Part shown: one piece after another, positions 9,555 to 17,914 of the stretch
Position numbering within the stretch: the stretch's first letter is position 1
How the letters are laid out: every line of letters begins with the position of its first letter
From: Elioraea sp.
Lineage (GTDB): Bacteria > Pseudomonadota > Alphaproteobacteria > Acetobacterales > Acetobacteraceae
DNA length: 64,000 bases
Reading direction: 5' to 3'
Assembly (NCBI RefSeq): GCF_022842375.1
Contig: NZ_JALHPR010000012.1
Location: forward strand, 1-64,000
Notes under the pieces: generated by a model
The model's input: only the letters and a program-made list of their open reading frames with translations
What the model was told of the DNA's origin: nothing
Database searches by the model: none
Translations under genes and position numbers: made by a program

Positions 9555-10880
9555 TTGCCGCGCGCGCCGCGGCGGAACAGCCGCCCCGCCGCCCAGCCCG
9601 CCGCCGCCGATGCCGTGACGCTCGCCCTCACGCGCCTCGGCGCTGGCGGTGACGGGATCGGCACGCTGCCGGACGGGCGCATGGCCTACGTCGCCGGCGC
9701 GCTGGCGGGCGAGACGGTGACGGCCATCCCAGGCATCCGCCGTGGCGATGGCGTCGCGGCCAGGCTGGTCACCGTCACCTCCCCCTCGCCCGATCGCGTC
9801 GCTCCGCCCTGCCCGCACGCGGCTGGATGCGGCGGCTGTTCGGTGCAGCACATGGGCGATGCCCTTTATGCCACCTGGAAACGCGGACTTGCCGAAGCCG
9901 CGCTGTCCCGCGCCGGCTACCCTGACGCAGCGGTCGGCCCCCTCGTTCGCAGCCCGCCCGGCACGCGGCGGCGGGCCGACCTGGCACTTCGCCGCGAGGG
10001 CGGGCGCGTCACCGTCGGGTTCCACGGCCGCGGATCGGGTGCCGTCGTGGACATCCCCGGCTGCCTGGTGCTGCACCCTGCCCTGCTCGCCGCCGCCGAG
10101 GCGCTGCGTGGCCTTGCCGCGCGCGTGCCGATGCTGTCGCGCGAAGGCTCCGCCATCCTCACCCTCGCACCTGAGGGCGTCGATCTCTGGCTGGTGACGG
10201 ACCGTGAGCCCGATGGCCCAGCCCGCACCGCTCTCGCCGCCTTCGCGCGCGAGGCGGGGCTCTCGCGCCTCTCCTGGTCCCGCGCCGGCGAAACGGCGGA
10301 ACCAATCGCCGTGCTGGCGCAGCCGACGATCCGCTTCGGTGCTGCCACCGTTCCGCTTCCCCCCGGCGCGTTCCTGCAGGCGACGGAGGCGGGCGAGGCG
10401 GCCATCGTCGCCGCCGTGATGGCAGCGCTCGCGGGGCTTCGCGACGGCGCCCGCGTGGCCGATCTCTATGCCGGCTGCGGCACGCTCACCTTCCCCCTCG
10501 CCGCCCGCTTTCGCATGCTGGCGGCGGAAGGTGATGCAGCGGCCGTCGCGGCGCTGGGGAAGGGGGCGAACGGCGCCGGCCTCTCCGGCCGCGTGGTGGC
10601 GGAGGCACGTGACCTCGTGATGCGGCCGCTCCAGCCTGCCGAACAGAAGGGCCTCGATGCCGTGGTGCTTGACCCGCCGCGCGAGGGCGCGGCGGCGCAG
10701 GTGGCCCTTCTCGCGGCCGGACCGGTGAAGCGCATCGTCTATGTATCGTGCAACCCCAATGCCTTGGCGCGCGATGCGAAGATCCTGCACGAGGCAGGCT
10801 TCGCGCTCGACAGTGCCGTGCCGGTCGACCAGTTCCTGTGGTCGGCGCATCTCGAATGCGTCGCCTCCTTCTCGCGCTGA
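9555..10880 (+). CDS. Class I SAM-dependent RNA (uracil-5) methyltransferase, TrmA/RlmD family
   Basis: Predicted to methylate C5 of a uridine in rRNA or tRNA (441 aa). N-terminal part resembles a TRAM domain, followed by an iron-sulfur cysteine cluster CPHAAGCGGCSVQHM (about residues 89-103). The C-terminal Rossmann methyltransferase carries the SAM loop LYAGCGTLTFPLA (about 307), LDPPREGAAAQ, and VYVSCNPNALARD with the catalytic Cys that attacks the uracil ring. The family includes RlmC, RlmD and TrmA, and the exact target base cannot be read from sequence. Start is TTG, placed directly behind a gggga run, which is poor. An in-frame GTG at 9615 is an alternative and would lose only a disordered leader. 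Its 3' end overlaps the next gene by 25 bp. Confidence 0.88.
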   Translation: MPRAPRRNSRPAAQPAAADAVTLALTRLGAGGDGIGTLPDGRMAYVAGALAGETVTAIPGIRRGDGVAARLVTVTSPSPDRVAPPCPHAAGCGGCSVQHMGDALYATWKRGLAEAALSRAGYPDAAVGPLVRSPPGTRRRADLALRREGGRVTVGFHGRGSGAVVDIPGCLVLHPALLAAAEALRGLAARVPMLSREGSAILTLAPEGVDLWLVTDREPDGPARTALAAFAREAGLSRLSWSRAGETAEPIAVLAQPTIRFGAATVPLPPGAFLQATEAGEAAIVAAVMAALAGLRDGARVADLYAGCGTLTFPLAARFRMLAAEGDAAAVAALGKGANGAGLSGRVVAEARDLVMRPLQPAEQKGLDAVVLDPPREGAAAQVALLAAGPVKRIVYVSCNPNALARDAKILHEAGFALDSAVPVDQFLWSAHLECVASFSR

Positions 10881-12082
10881 GCCTGCTCGCCGGCTGCGGC
10901 GGCGAGGCGGGCCGGCTGCTCACCGACATCGAGGCAGGCCCCGGCCCGAGCGCGCTGAAGGCGGAGACGCCCCCGCCCGTGCTGCACACCGCCCACGTGC
11001 CAGGGACGGAGGCCGATCTCTGGGTGCCGGGCCAGGCGCCGCTCGCCCGCCTCGTGCTGCTGCCTGGCCTGTCCGAGGATGGGCGGCGCGATCCGCGCCT
11101 GGTGCCGCTCGCGCAAAGCCTCGCCCGGGCGCGGTTCCTGGTTCTCGTGCCCGATCTGCCGGCAGCACGGCGGCTTCGGGCGGATGCGTCCGATGCCGCG
11201 ATCGTTGCCGCCGCGATCGATGCGCTGCCCGAGGGGCCAGGGCCTGCCGGGTTGGCCGCGATCAGCTACGCCGCGGGCCCTGCGCTGCTGGCCGCAGCCC
11301 GCCCAGAGGTCGGTGCGCGCCTCTCATTCGTCGCCACCCTCGGTGCCTACCAGGACACCGAGGCGGTCATCACCTGGCTTGCGACCAATGCCTACCGCCT
11401 GCCGGGAGAGGCCTGGCGGCAGGGCAGCGCGTCACCCGCCGCGCTCTGGGGCTTCCTGCTCGCGGTGGCGGCAACCCTGCCCGATGGCGGTGACCGCGCG
11501 CTGCTGGCCGCGATCGCCCGCGACCGCTTGACCGGGCGGGACCGCCCGTCACTCGCGGCACGGCTGAGCCCGCCAGGCCGCGCCGTGCTCACCCTCGCCG
11601 AGACGCGCGACCCGGACATGATCCAAAGCCGGATCAACGCTTTGCCCAACGACATGCAGGCGACGCTCGAAACCCTGACGCTCACCCCCGCCCGCCTCGC
11701 AGGCTTCCGCCCCTGCGCCATCCTCGTCCACGGCGAGGCCGATCCCGTGATCCCATGGAGCGAGAGCGCACGCCTTGCCGCGCTGTTGGGCGAGCGCGCG
11801 GTACTGCACGTGGTGCCTGGCCTCGACCATATCGACCCGCGCGGCCTCGACCTCCGTGGCCGCCTCGCGCTGCTCGAGGCCGGCCGCGACCTGCTCGCCG
11901 CCCGCGACGGCAACGACCCTTGCGTCAGGAGACCGCGTTCTGCACCCAGCGTGCCCAGGCGAGCACGGCGCGGTCATCGCCCATCCGGCCCACGATCTGG
12001 ATACCCAAGGGCAGCCCCTTCGGCCCCGTCCCTGCCGGAACAGTCACGCAGGGCACGCGCAGCGTCGTCCAGATGTAGTTGA
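10856..12082 (+). CDS. Putative lipoprotein of alpha/beta-hydrolase type with an antisense-derived C-terminal tail
   Basis: Predicted 408-aa protein. The N-terminus MRRLLLALSLLAGC is a lipoprotein signal with lipobox LLAGC. The body looks like an alpha/beta hydrolase: strand-turn VLLPGLSEDGRRDPR, a nucleophile elbow AISYAAG (degenerate relative to GxSxG), a loop with the likely acid HGEADPVIPW, and GLDHIDPRG with the likely His. Substrate unknown. The start overlaps the upstream methyltransferase gene by 25 bp, suggesting translational coupling. Recognisable hydrolase sequence ends around 11920; the last 50-odd codons are Arg/Pro/Ser-rich and lie antisense to the amidase gene, so the original stop may have been lost. 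A longer upstream in-frame start exists but reads through methyltransferase sequence in a nonsense frame. Confidence 0.72.
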   Translation: MRRLLLALSLLAGCGGEAGRLLTDIEAGPGPSALKAETPPPVLHTAHVPGTEADLWVPGQAPLARLVLLPGLSEDGRRDPRLVPLAQSLARARFLVLVPDLPAARRLRADASDAAIVAAAIDALPEGPGPAGLAAISYAAGPALLAAARPEVGARLSFVATLGAYQDTEAVITWLATNAYRLPGEAWRQGSASPAALWGFLLAVAATLPDGGDRALLAAIARDRLTGRDRPSLAARLSPPGRAVLTLAETRDPDMIQSRINALPNDMQATLETLTLTPARLAGFRPCAILVHGEADPVIPWSESARLAALLGERAVLHVVPGLDHIDPRGLDLRGRLALLEAGRDLLAARDGNDPCVRRPRSAPSVPRRARRGHRPSGPRSGYPRAAPSAPSLPEQSRRARAASSRCS

Positions 12083-13196
12083 AGGCCGCATCGCCGGTCC
12101 AGCCGATGCCCTCGGGCGCCTCGCCGGGGCCCGAGGGCGTGACGAGGATGTCGAGCCCCTCCATCGCTGCTGGAAACGCCTCGATGCAGCCCTTTGCGAC
12201 GGCGAGCGCCCCATCGAGCAGCTCGCCGGGCTCCTCCAGCAACGGCTCGAGCTTCTCGCGCAAGCCGGCAGATACGAGGTGGCGTTGCGTCGTGAGCTCC
12301 CAGCCGATCGAGCGGGCACTTTCCATGTTCATGATGACCGGATGCGCCTGTTCCAGCGCGGCGAAGCGATCGGGCAGCTCACGGTCGCTCACCTTCGCCC
12401 CCGCCTTGGCCAGCAAGCCAGCCACACGCTCCATCAGCGCCACCGTCTCGGGTGCCGCCGTCTTCCAGGACGGCGAACGGCAGAGGCCGATGCGCGGCGC
12501 GGCTTCCGTGCCGCGATCAGGGTCGCCGAGGTCACGGCCCGATAGCGTGCCCGCGAACAGTGCGACATCGGCAACCGAGCGCGCCATGCATCCCATGGTA
12601 TCAAGGCTGTCGGCCATGATCTTCATGCCCATGCGGCTGATCGTGCCGTAGGTCGGCTTGTAGCCGACGACACCGCAATAGGCGGCCGGGCGGATGATGC
12701 TGCCCGCCGTCTGCGTGCCGAAGGCGAGTGGGGCGAACCCCGCCGCGACCGCCGCCGCCGAGCCCGAGGAGGATCCTCCAGGCGTGTGGGCGATGTTGGC
12801 GGGGTTGCGGGTCAGCCCGGGCTGGCGCGTGGCGAACTCGGTCGTCACCGTCTTGCCGATCACCACCGCCCCGCCCGCCTTCGCCCAGGCGACACAGGCG
12901 GCATCGCCCCGCGGCCGGAAGCCGGCCCAGATGGGGCTGCCATGGCCTGTCGGCTGGTCGGCGGTCTCGATCACGTCCTTCACCGCGACGGGAATGCCCC
13001 CCAGCGGCTTCGACGCATCGGCCAGGCGGGCATGGGCAAGGGCCTGGGGCGCGTCATGCCAGGCGAAGGCATGCACGTCGGGCTCGCGCTCGGCGATGCG
13101 GGCGAGGCAGCTTTCCATGAGCGCCACCGGAGTGAGCCTGCCCGCGGCGATCGCCGCGCGCGCTTCGGTTGCCGTCATCCGCCAGGCATCGGTCAT
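11925..13196 (-). CDS. Amidase signature family amidohydrolase
   Basis: Cytosolic amidase (423 aa) of the GatA-like signature family, which hydrolyses C-N amide bonds through a Ser-cisSer-Lys triad. All three are visible: Lys in GIPVAVKDVIETA (about residue 74), the cis-Ser in HTPGGSSSGSAAAVAAGF (about 142-155), and the nucleophile in FGTQTAGSIIRPAAYCGV (about 163-180). Shorter than GatA (about 480 aa), with no gatB or gatC nearby, so a stand-alone amidase rather than the tRNA amidotransferase is likely; the substrate is not predictable. The 3' end overlaps the convergent hydrolase gene by 158 bp. Start ATG at the 5' end chosen for family length; a second Met lies six codons in, and the ribosome site is weak for both. 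Confidence 0.88.
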   Translation of the reverse strand: MTDAWRMTATEARAAIAAGRLTPVALMESCLARIAEREPDVHAFAWHDAPQALAHARLADASKPLGGIPVAVKDVIETADQPTGHGSPIWAGFRPRGDAACVAWAKAGGAVVIGKTVTTEFATRQPGLTRNPANIAHTPGGSSSGSAAAVAAGFAPLAFGTQTAGSIIRPAAYCGVVGYKPTYGTISRMGMKIMADSLDTMGCMARSVADVALFAGTLSGRDLGDPDRGTEAAPRIGLCRSPSWKTAAPETVALMERVAGLLAKAGAKVSDRELPDRFAALEQAHPVIMNMESARSIGWELTTQRHLVSAGLREKLEPLLEEPGELLDGALAVAKGCIEAFPAAMEGLDILVTPSGPGEAPEGIGWTGDAAFNYIWTTLRVPCVTVPAGTGPKGLPLGIQIVGRMGDDRAVLAWARWVQNAVS

Positions 13197-13307
13197 CGCT
13201 GGGTCCCATCATGTTTCTGGTCAAGCTTCTGTGGGCGAGAGCCTGCTGTGCGCCGGCCTGCTCCGCAAGATGTGGCGAACCGATCGGCCACGGGCCATGC
13301 TGCGACC

Positions 13308-13811
13308 ATGGATGATGGCTTTCACACCTCCGGACGCGGCAGCACGGCATCGGGCGCGCTGCGCTACGAGGTTCAGCTGCCGCCCGAGAGCCTTCCCGCC
13401 GTCTCCCGCCGCGACCTTCTCGCCGCCTGGGATGCCGCGCGCGAGAGGGCTTCGGCCGAGGCCTGGGGCGAGGCGCGCGCTGTGCTGTTCCAGCGCGGCG
13501 ACGGCGGGGTGACCGAACTCCTGATTGCCGATGACGACGCCCGCTGCTGGGCTGCGGCCGTCGATGGCACGGTCGGGCTCGACAGCCTCTATGGGCTGGC
13601 GGTGTGCTTCCGGCTTCTGGCGCTGATCGACCTGATGGCGACGGCGGCCTGGGCGCGCGGCCTGTTCGCCATCACCGCCGATGGCACCGACATCCACCCT
13701 TCCCTGCTCGGTGCCGCGGCGCGGTTTCCGCTTGCGGCGGATGCGCGTTTCGATCATGCCGCGCTGAGGGCGACCATCGCCGCAGCACTCCCCCCACCTT
13801 CCACCCGGTGA
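13308..13811 (+). CDS. Hypothetical protein (167 aa)
   Basis: I do not recognise this protein. It is acidic to neutral and Ala-rich, without signal peptide or clear membrane span, though YGLAVCFRLLALIDLMATAAW (about residues 88-108) is quite hydrophobic. Motifs such as LIADDDARCWAAAVDGTVG are not diagnostic. It is divergent from the amidase and its TGA overlaps a possible GTG of the next small lipoprotein gene, which supports a real translated unit and an operon with it. Codon usage fits the neighbours (strong GC at third positions). Start ATG inferred from the intergenic position; no convincing ribosome site. Confidence 0.6.
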   Translation: MDDGFHTSGRGSTASGALRYEVQLPPESLPAVSRRDLLAAWDAARERASAEAWGEARAVLFQRGDGGVTELLIADDDARCWAAAVDGTVGLDSLYGLAVCFRLLALIDLMATAAWARGLFAITADGTDIHPSLLGAAARFPLAADARFDHAALRATIAAALPPPSTR

Positions 13812-13819
13812 ACATCACG

Positions 13820-14176
13820 ATGCGCCTCGCCGCCACGCTCGCCCTTCTCGCCCTCATCCCCGCCTGCGCCCAGCGGCAGGACAACCGGAGTGCTGCCGAG
13901 ATCTCGTGCAGCCAGCAGGCAGAGAGCCTGGTGCTCGACCGCAACCGGTCCCAGAACGTGCGGCTCGACACGATGGGCTCCGGCGCGCGGACGATCATGG
14001 AGGAGACCAACACCACCGCCGGCTGGTCGCGCGACGCCGAGTTCGCCGAGCGCCAGCGGCTGACGCGCGAGTGCCTGCGCCGTGTCGACGAGGAGGCGGC
14101 GCAGCGACGCCCGCAACAGGGCAGCACCGCGGCGCCGGCGGCGGTGCCCCCGGCCACCGGCCCGCTGCGCCAGTAG
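13820..14176 (+). CDS. Small putative lipoprotein (118 aa)
   Basis: Starts MRLAATLALLALIPACAQ, a lipoprotein signal with lipobox LIPAC, so the mature protein would be membrane-anchored from its Cys. The mature part is polar and rich in Arg, Glu and Gln, with SAAEISCSQQAESL and a C-terminal low-complexity tail (PAAVPPATGPLRQ). No known domain recognised. An in-frame GTG 12 bases upstream (13808) overlaps the previous stop and is an alternative start. It forms a tight run with the genes on both sides (9-bp and 13-bp gaps). Confidence 0.6.
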   Translation: MRLAATLALLALIPACAQRQDNRSAAEISCSQQAESLVLDRNRSQNVRLDTMGSGARTIMEETNTTAGWSRDAEFAERQRLTRECLRRVDEEAAQRRPQQGSTAAPAAVPPATGPLRQ

Positions 14177-14189
14177 CGGTCCGGGATCC

Positions 14190-14609
14190 ATGCTGGGCCA
14201 CCTCTCCTTCGGGGTGGCCGACCTTGCCCGTGCGATCGCCTTCTATGATGCCGCCCTCGCCCCGCTCGGCGCCGTCAGGGTGTGGACGTCGGAGACCGGC
14301 GCTGGCTACGGCCCGCCAGGCGGCAATGACCGCCTCGCGCTGAAGCGCCAGGAGGGGCCCGTGACGCCGCCAGGCCCAGGCTTCCACCTTGCCTTCGATG
14401 CGCCGGATCGTGCGGCGGTCGATGCCTTCCACCGCGCGGCGCTGGCCACCGGCGGGCGCTGCAACGGCCCGCCCGGCCTCCGCCCCCATTACGGCCCGAC
14501 CTACTACGCCGCGTTCGTGATCGACCCTGACGGCCACAGGCTCGAGGCGGTGCACCAGCAAGCCACCTACCTGAGCCCGACGCCCATCGGTTCGAGCACG
14601 AATGCGTAG
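14190..14609 (+). CDS. VOC / glyoxalase-fold family protein
   Basis: Predicted cytosolic 139-aa protein of the vicinal oxygen chelate superfamily. The start MLGHLSFGVADLARAIAFYD is the standard first beta-alpha unit, with a metal-type His at the HLSFGV position, and the C-terminal FVIDPDGHRLEAVH supplies the second-module metal-binding motif. This one-domain form is typical of VOC proteins of unspecified function annotated as glyoxalase or bleomycin-resistance-like; the substrate cannot be told. The gene starts 13 bp behind the small lipoprotein gene and its 3' end overlaps a convergent small membrane protein gene by 43 bp. Confidence 0.82.
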   Translation: MLGHLSFGVADLARAIAFYDAALAPLGAVRVWTSETGAGYGPPGGNDRLALKRQEGPVTPPGPGFHLAFDAPDRAAVDAFHRAALATGGRCNGPPGLRPHYGPTYYAAFVIDPDGHRLEAVHQQATYLSPTPIGSSTNA

Positions 14610-14758
14610 ACCAGCATCACGGCGGCTGCCGCGGCAACCCAGAGGGCAGCCCAGCGCAGCATCGGCGTGCCTGACGCCCCGAGGCGCCGCGCGGCCGGCC
14701 AGAGCAGCACCAGCATCATCGCCCCCGCCACCAGCCCGAAGATCTGCCCAGCCTCCAT
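14567..14758 (-). CDS. Small two-helix membrane protein (63 aa)
   Basis: Short protein with two predicted transmembrane helices, around residues 4-22 (FGLVAGAMMLVLLWPA) and 34-53 (AALWVAAAAAVMLVYAF), separated by a short basic loop. No known family recognised. The start used is the ATG giving MEAGQIFG; an upstream in-frame start adds 16 charged residues. It overlaps the convergent VOC gene by 43 bp and is divergent from the MBL-fold gene 36 bp away. Confidence 0.5.
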   Translation of the reverse strand: MEAGQIFGLVAGAMMLVLLWPAARRLGASGTPMLRWAALWVAAAAAVMLVYAFVLEPMGVGLR

Positions 14759-14793
14759 CGCCAACCCCTCGCCTATTCGCCTAAGCTCACGTG

Positions 14794-16365
14794 ATGGACC
14801 CGACACTCATCTTCCACGGCGCCGCCGGAACGGTCACGGGAAGCTGCCTCCGGATTCTCGCCAACGGTGCGGAGATCCTGATCGATTGTGGCCTGTTCCA
14901 GGGGCCGAAGACGATCAAGGCGCTGAACTGGCGCCCCTTCCCGTTCGAGGCGAAGCGGATCGACGCCGTCATCCTCACCCACGCCCATATCGACCATGCC
15001 GGGCTGATCCCCCGCCTCGCCCGCGAGGGATACAAGGGCCGCGTCCACGCCACGGCGGCGACGGCCGATCTCGCCGCCGTCATGCTGCCCGACAGCGGCT
15101 ACATCCAGGAAACCGAGGTCGAGCGGCTGAATCGCCGCAACGCCGCGCGCGGCAAGCCGCCCGTCGCGCCGATCTACACCCGCGCCGATGCCGAGGCCTG
15201 CCTGTCGCTGTTCGCCCGACAGCCCTACGGGCGGTGGATCGATCTTCCCGGCGGGGTGCGCGCACGGTTCTGGAATGCCGGCCACCTGCTCGGCTCCGCC
15301 TCGGTCGAGCTCACCATCCCGCGCGAGGGTGGCGAGGCAGCGACCTTGCTGGTCTCGGGCGATCTCGGGCCAGGCGACAAGGCGTTCGTGGATGACGCCG
15401 AGGCGCCGCATGGAATCGACTGGCTGGTCGTCGAGAGCACCTACGGCAATCGCGAGCGTGACGACCCTTCCCCCGAGGAACGCCGCGCGCTGCTGGCCGC
15501 CGAGGTGCGGGCTGCGTTGGCGGCCGGTGGCAACCTCATCATGCCCGCCTTCGCGGTGGAGCGGACGCAGGAATTGCTGCACGACCTCGACGTGATGATG
15601 GAGCAGGGCAAGCTGCCCGCCAGCCCCGTGGTGATCGACAGCCCGCTCGCCACCCGGGCCACCGCCGCCTTCCGCAAGCACCTGAAGGAGCTGCCCGAGG
15701 AGACGGAGCCTGCCGAGAGCTTCCTCTCCGGCCCGAACATCCGCTTCACGCAGACGGTGGATGAGAGCAAGGCGCTGAACCGCATCGCCGGTGGGCTGAT
15801 CATCCTGTCGGCGTCGGGCATGGCGGATGCGGGGCGCATCCGCCATCACCTTCTGAACAATCTCTGGCGTCCGCAATCGACCGTGCTGTTCACCGGCTAC
15901 CAGGCGCCCGGAACGCTCGGGAGGCTGCTGGTCGACGGCGCGCGGGAGGTGACGATCATGGGCCAGGAGGTGGCGGTGCGCGCCCGGATCCGCACGCTCG
16001 ACTGCTACTCGGGCCATGCCGACCGTCGCGACCTGCTCGCCTGGGTCGCCGCCCGCGCGCCGGTGCGGCAGGGGCTGTTCCTGGTGCACGGCGAGGATGA
16101 GGCGCGCACCGGGCTTGCCGCTGGGCTGAGCGGTTCGGTTGAGTTGCCGGAGATGGACGCTGCCTACGCGCTGCCGGCCATCGGGCCTGCCCGGCCGCGC
16201 GGTGCCACGCCGCGCCTGCCGCAGGCGGCGGCGCATGCGGTGCGTGACTGGCACAACGAGCGTGCGGCGCTGCTGCTCGAGCTTCGGCGGAAGCTCGAGG
16301 CAGCGCCCGACGATGCCGCCCGCGATGCGCTGCTGCACCGGGTGAAGGACGCGCTGGAGGGCTGA
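14794..16365 (+). CDS. MBL-fold / beta-CASP hydrolase (RNA-processing exonuclease-like)
   Basis: Cytosolic 523-aa zinc hydrolase of the metallo-beta-lactamase plus beta-CASP class (CPSF73-like; predicted RNA-processing exonuclease family). The N-terminal domain has GAAGTVTGSCL, a first metal Asp in LIDCGLFQGPK, the HxHxDH core in LTHAHIDHAGLIPRLA (about residues 66-81), AGHLLGSASVEL and VSGDLG. The beta-CASP insert follows (VVESTYGNRERD, IMPAFAVERTQELL, VIDSPLAT), then SASGMADAGRIRHHL and the RMMBL region with DCYSGHADRRDLLAW. Function in RNA turnover is by family. ATG is preferred over the GTG one codon upstream (14791). A two-codon choice is unresolved, with no strong ribosome site. Confidence 0.88.
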   Translation: MDPTLIFHGAAGTVTGSCLRILANGAEILIDCGLFQGPKTIKALNWRPFPFEAKRIDAVILTHAHIDHAGLIPRLAREGYKGRVHATAATADLAAVMLPDSGYIQETEVERLNRRNAARGKPPVAPIYTRADAEACLSLFARQPYGRWIDLPGGVRARFWNAGHLLGSASVELTIPREGGEAATLLVSGDLGPGDKAFVDDAEAPHGIDWLVVESTYGNRERDDPSPEERRALLAAEVRAALAAGGNLIMPAFAVERTQELLHDLDVMMEQGKLPASPVVIDSPLATRATAAFRKHLKELPEETEPAESFLSGPNIRFTQTVDESKALNRIAGGLIILSASGMADAGRIRHHLLNNLWRPQSTVLFTGYQAPGTLGRLLVDGAREVTIMGQEVAVRARIRTLDCYSGHADRRDLLAWVAARAPVRQGLFLVHGEDEARTGLAAGLSGSVELPEMDAAYALPAIGPARPRGATPRLPQAAAHAVRDWHNERAALLLELRRKLEAAPDDAARDALLHRVKDALEG

Positions 16366-16396
16366 GCGGGGGCGCACGGGGGCACCCTCCCCCTGT

Positions 16397-16420
16397 CCCT
16401 CTCCCGCACGCGGGAGAGGG
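16397..16420. repeat. CCCTCTCCC palindrome 1
   Basis: Perfect inverted repeat: 11-bp arms (ccctctcccgc / gcgggagaggg) around a 2-base centre. It is the first of three related palindromes in the gap after the MBL-fold gene and could act as a terminator-like or REP-like element. Confidence 0.8.
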
Positions 16421-16449
16421 CCCCCTCCGCGACACTGTGCCCCACGGTT

Positions 16450-16474
16450 CCCTCTCCCCCTCAGGGGGAGAGGG
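16450..16474. repeat. CCCTCTCCC palindrome 2
   Basis: Perfect 12-bp arms (ccctctccccct / agggggagaggg) around one base. It is followed by tcagggtgagg, the reverse complement of the ccctcaccctg leader that precedes palindrome 3, so elements 2 and 3 face each other as inverted copies. Confidence 0.8.
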
Positions 16475-16523
16475 TCAGGGTGAGGGGGACGCGCGAGGCC
16501 CATCCCCATCGCCCTCACCCTGT

Positions 16524-16547
16524 CCCTCTCCCGCATGCGGGAGAGGG
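16524..16547. repeat. CCCTCTCCC palindrome 3
   Basis: Perfect 11-bp arms (ccctctcccgc / gcgggagaggg) around a 2-base centre, preceded by ccctcaccctg. Same family as the element at about 34237-34276. The 264-bp gap 16366-16629 is otherwise empty of genes. Confidence 0.8.
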
Positions 16548-16629
16548 AACGCCCAGCGACGCCTCGGCCAACGGACCCCCCTCCTCCCTTGCCGCGCACA
16601 GGCGCCAGGAGGATGCTGGCCCTCCGCCA

Positions 16630-17895
16630 ATGCCCCTCTCCGCAACATCCGGCCTCGCCTCGCTCCGCCGCATCCTGCGGTCGCGGAACGGGCGCGTGTT
16701 CTTCGGCGGCTCGCTGCTGGCCTGGACCGGCCTCTGGATGCAGCGCATCGCCGTCGGCTGGCTGGCGTGGGACCTCTCGGGCTCCGCCTTCTGGCTCGGC
16801 GTCGTCGCCTTCGCCGATCTCTTCCCCGCCGTCATCGTCAGCCCCATCGCCGGCGCGGTGGCTGACCGGCAGGACAGGATCAGGCTCACCATCACGGTGC
16901 AGCTCATCGTCGTGGTGCAGGCAACGGCGCTCGCAGCCATGGTCGCTGCAGGCGAAGCGACGATCGCGCGGCTGATCGCGCTCGAACTCGTGCTCGGCGT
17001 CGCGCAATCCTTCGCCCAGCCGGCCAGGCAATCGCTGATGCCTGGCCTCGTGCCGCGGGAGGATCTCGCGGGTGCCGTGGCGCTGAACTCGCTCACCTTC
17101 AACGTCGCGCGCTTCACGGGGCCTGCCTGTGCGGGGCTGCTCATCGTCGAGACCTCGATCGCGGTGCCGATCGCGATCAACGCGCTGTGCTACCTGGTCG
17201 CCACCCTCAGCCTTCCCCTGCTCCGGGTCGCCGCCGCCGACAGGGTCGGCCACGCGCCATCGCGGTCGATCATCGCCGAGATGGTGGATGGGTTCCGCTA
17301 TGTCGCGCGGCACCCGGGAATTGGGCGGATCATGCTGTTCGCGGGCGTGATCGGGGTGTTCGCACGCCCGATGCTGGAGCTGATGCCGGCGTTTGCCGAC
17401 GGGCTCTTCCAGAAGGGGCCAGAGGGGCTGGCGATGATGACGTCCGTCACCGGCCTCGGCGCGCTGGTGGCGGGAACGCTGTTCGTCCTCCGCGGCGGCG
17501 TGCGCGGCCTCACCCTCGTCGCCCTCGTCGCCGGGCTGGCGATCGCGGCCGGGGGGCTGCTGATGGCAGCGACCGGCATCTTCGCCATAGGGCTCGTCGG
17601 TGCGGCGTTCTCGGCCGCGGCCCAGGTGATCCACGGCATCGCGGTGCAGACGCTGGCCCAGACGGCGTCGGATCGGGCGATGCGCGGGCGGGTGATGTCG
17701 ATCTGGGGCCTGATCGTGCGCGCGTGCCCGGCGGTCGGCGCGCTGTCGCTCGGCGCGCTGGCCGAGGCGATCGGGCTCAGGCCCGCTGTTGCGCTGTTCA
17801 CCGCGCTGTGCCTGCCTGCCTTCGCCTGGGGCATGCGGCGGCGGCGGCGGGTCGCTGCCGCCCTCGAACGGGGCCTTGGACCAAAACGGACGTGA
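16630..17895 (+). CDS. MFS transporter, EntS-like (MFS_3) family
   Basis: Inner-membrane major facilitator of 421 aa with about twelve hydrophobic spans. The first half shows FFGGSLLAWTGLWMQRIAV, VAFADLFPAVIVSPIAGAVADRQDRIRL (the loop 2-3 motif region) and AQSFAQPARQSLMPGLVPR, all characteristic of the MFS_3 group that includes the enterobactin exporter EntS. Substrate is unknown; there are no siderophore genes here. The ATG giving MPLSATSG is chosen. An extension to 16480 would translate the palindromic intergenic element and is rejected. The next gene starts 19 bp downstream, so co-transcription is likely. Confidence 0.85.
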   Translation: MPLSATSGLASLRRILRSRNGRVFFGGSLLAWTGLWMQRIAVGWLAWDLSGSAFWLGVVAFADLFPAVIVSPIAGAVADRQDRIRLTITVQLIVVVQATALAAMVAAGEATIARLIALELVLGVAQSFAQPARQSLMPGLVPREDLAGAVALNSLTFNVARFTGPACAGLLIVETSIAVPIAINALCYLVATLSLPLLRVAAADRVGHAPSRSIIAEMVDGFRYVARHPGIGRIMLFAGVIGVFARPMLELMPAFADGLFQKGPEGLAMMTSVTGLGALVAGTLFVLRGGVRGLTLVALVAGLAIAAGGLLMAATGIFAIGLVGAAFSAAAQVIHGIAVQTLAQTASDRAMRGRVMSIWGLIVRACPAVGALSLGALAEAIGLRPAVALFTALCLPAFAWGMRRRRRVAAALERGLGPKRT

Positions 17896-17914
17896 CAATG
17901 AAGGGGACTGCGTG

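Noticed and set aside
16366-16629. N-terminal extension of the MFS gene through the palindromic gap
   Set aside because: It would encode HPHRPHPVPLP-like sequence from the palindromes, not a natural MFS N-terminus.
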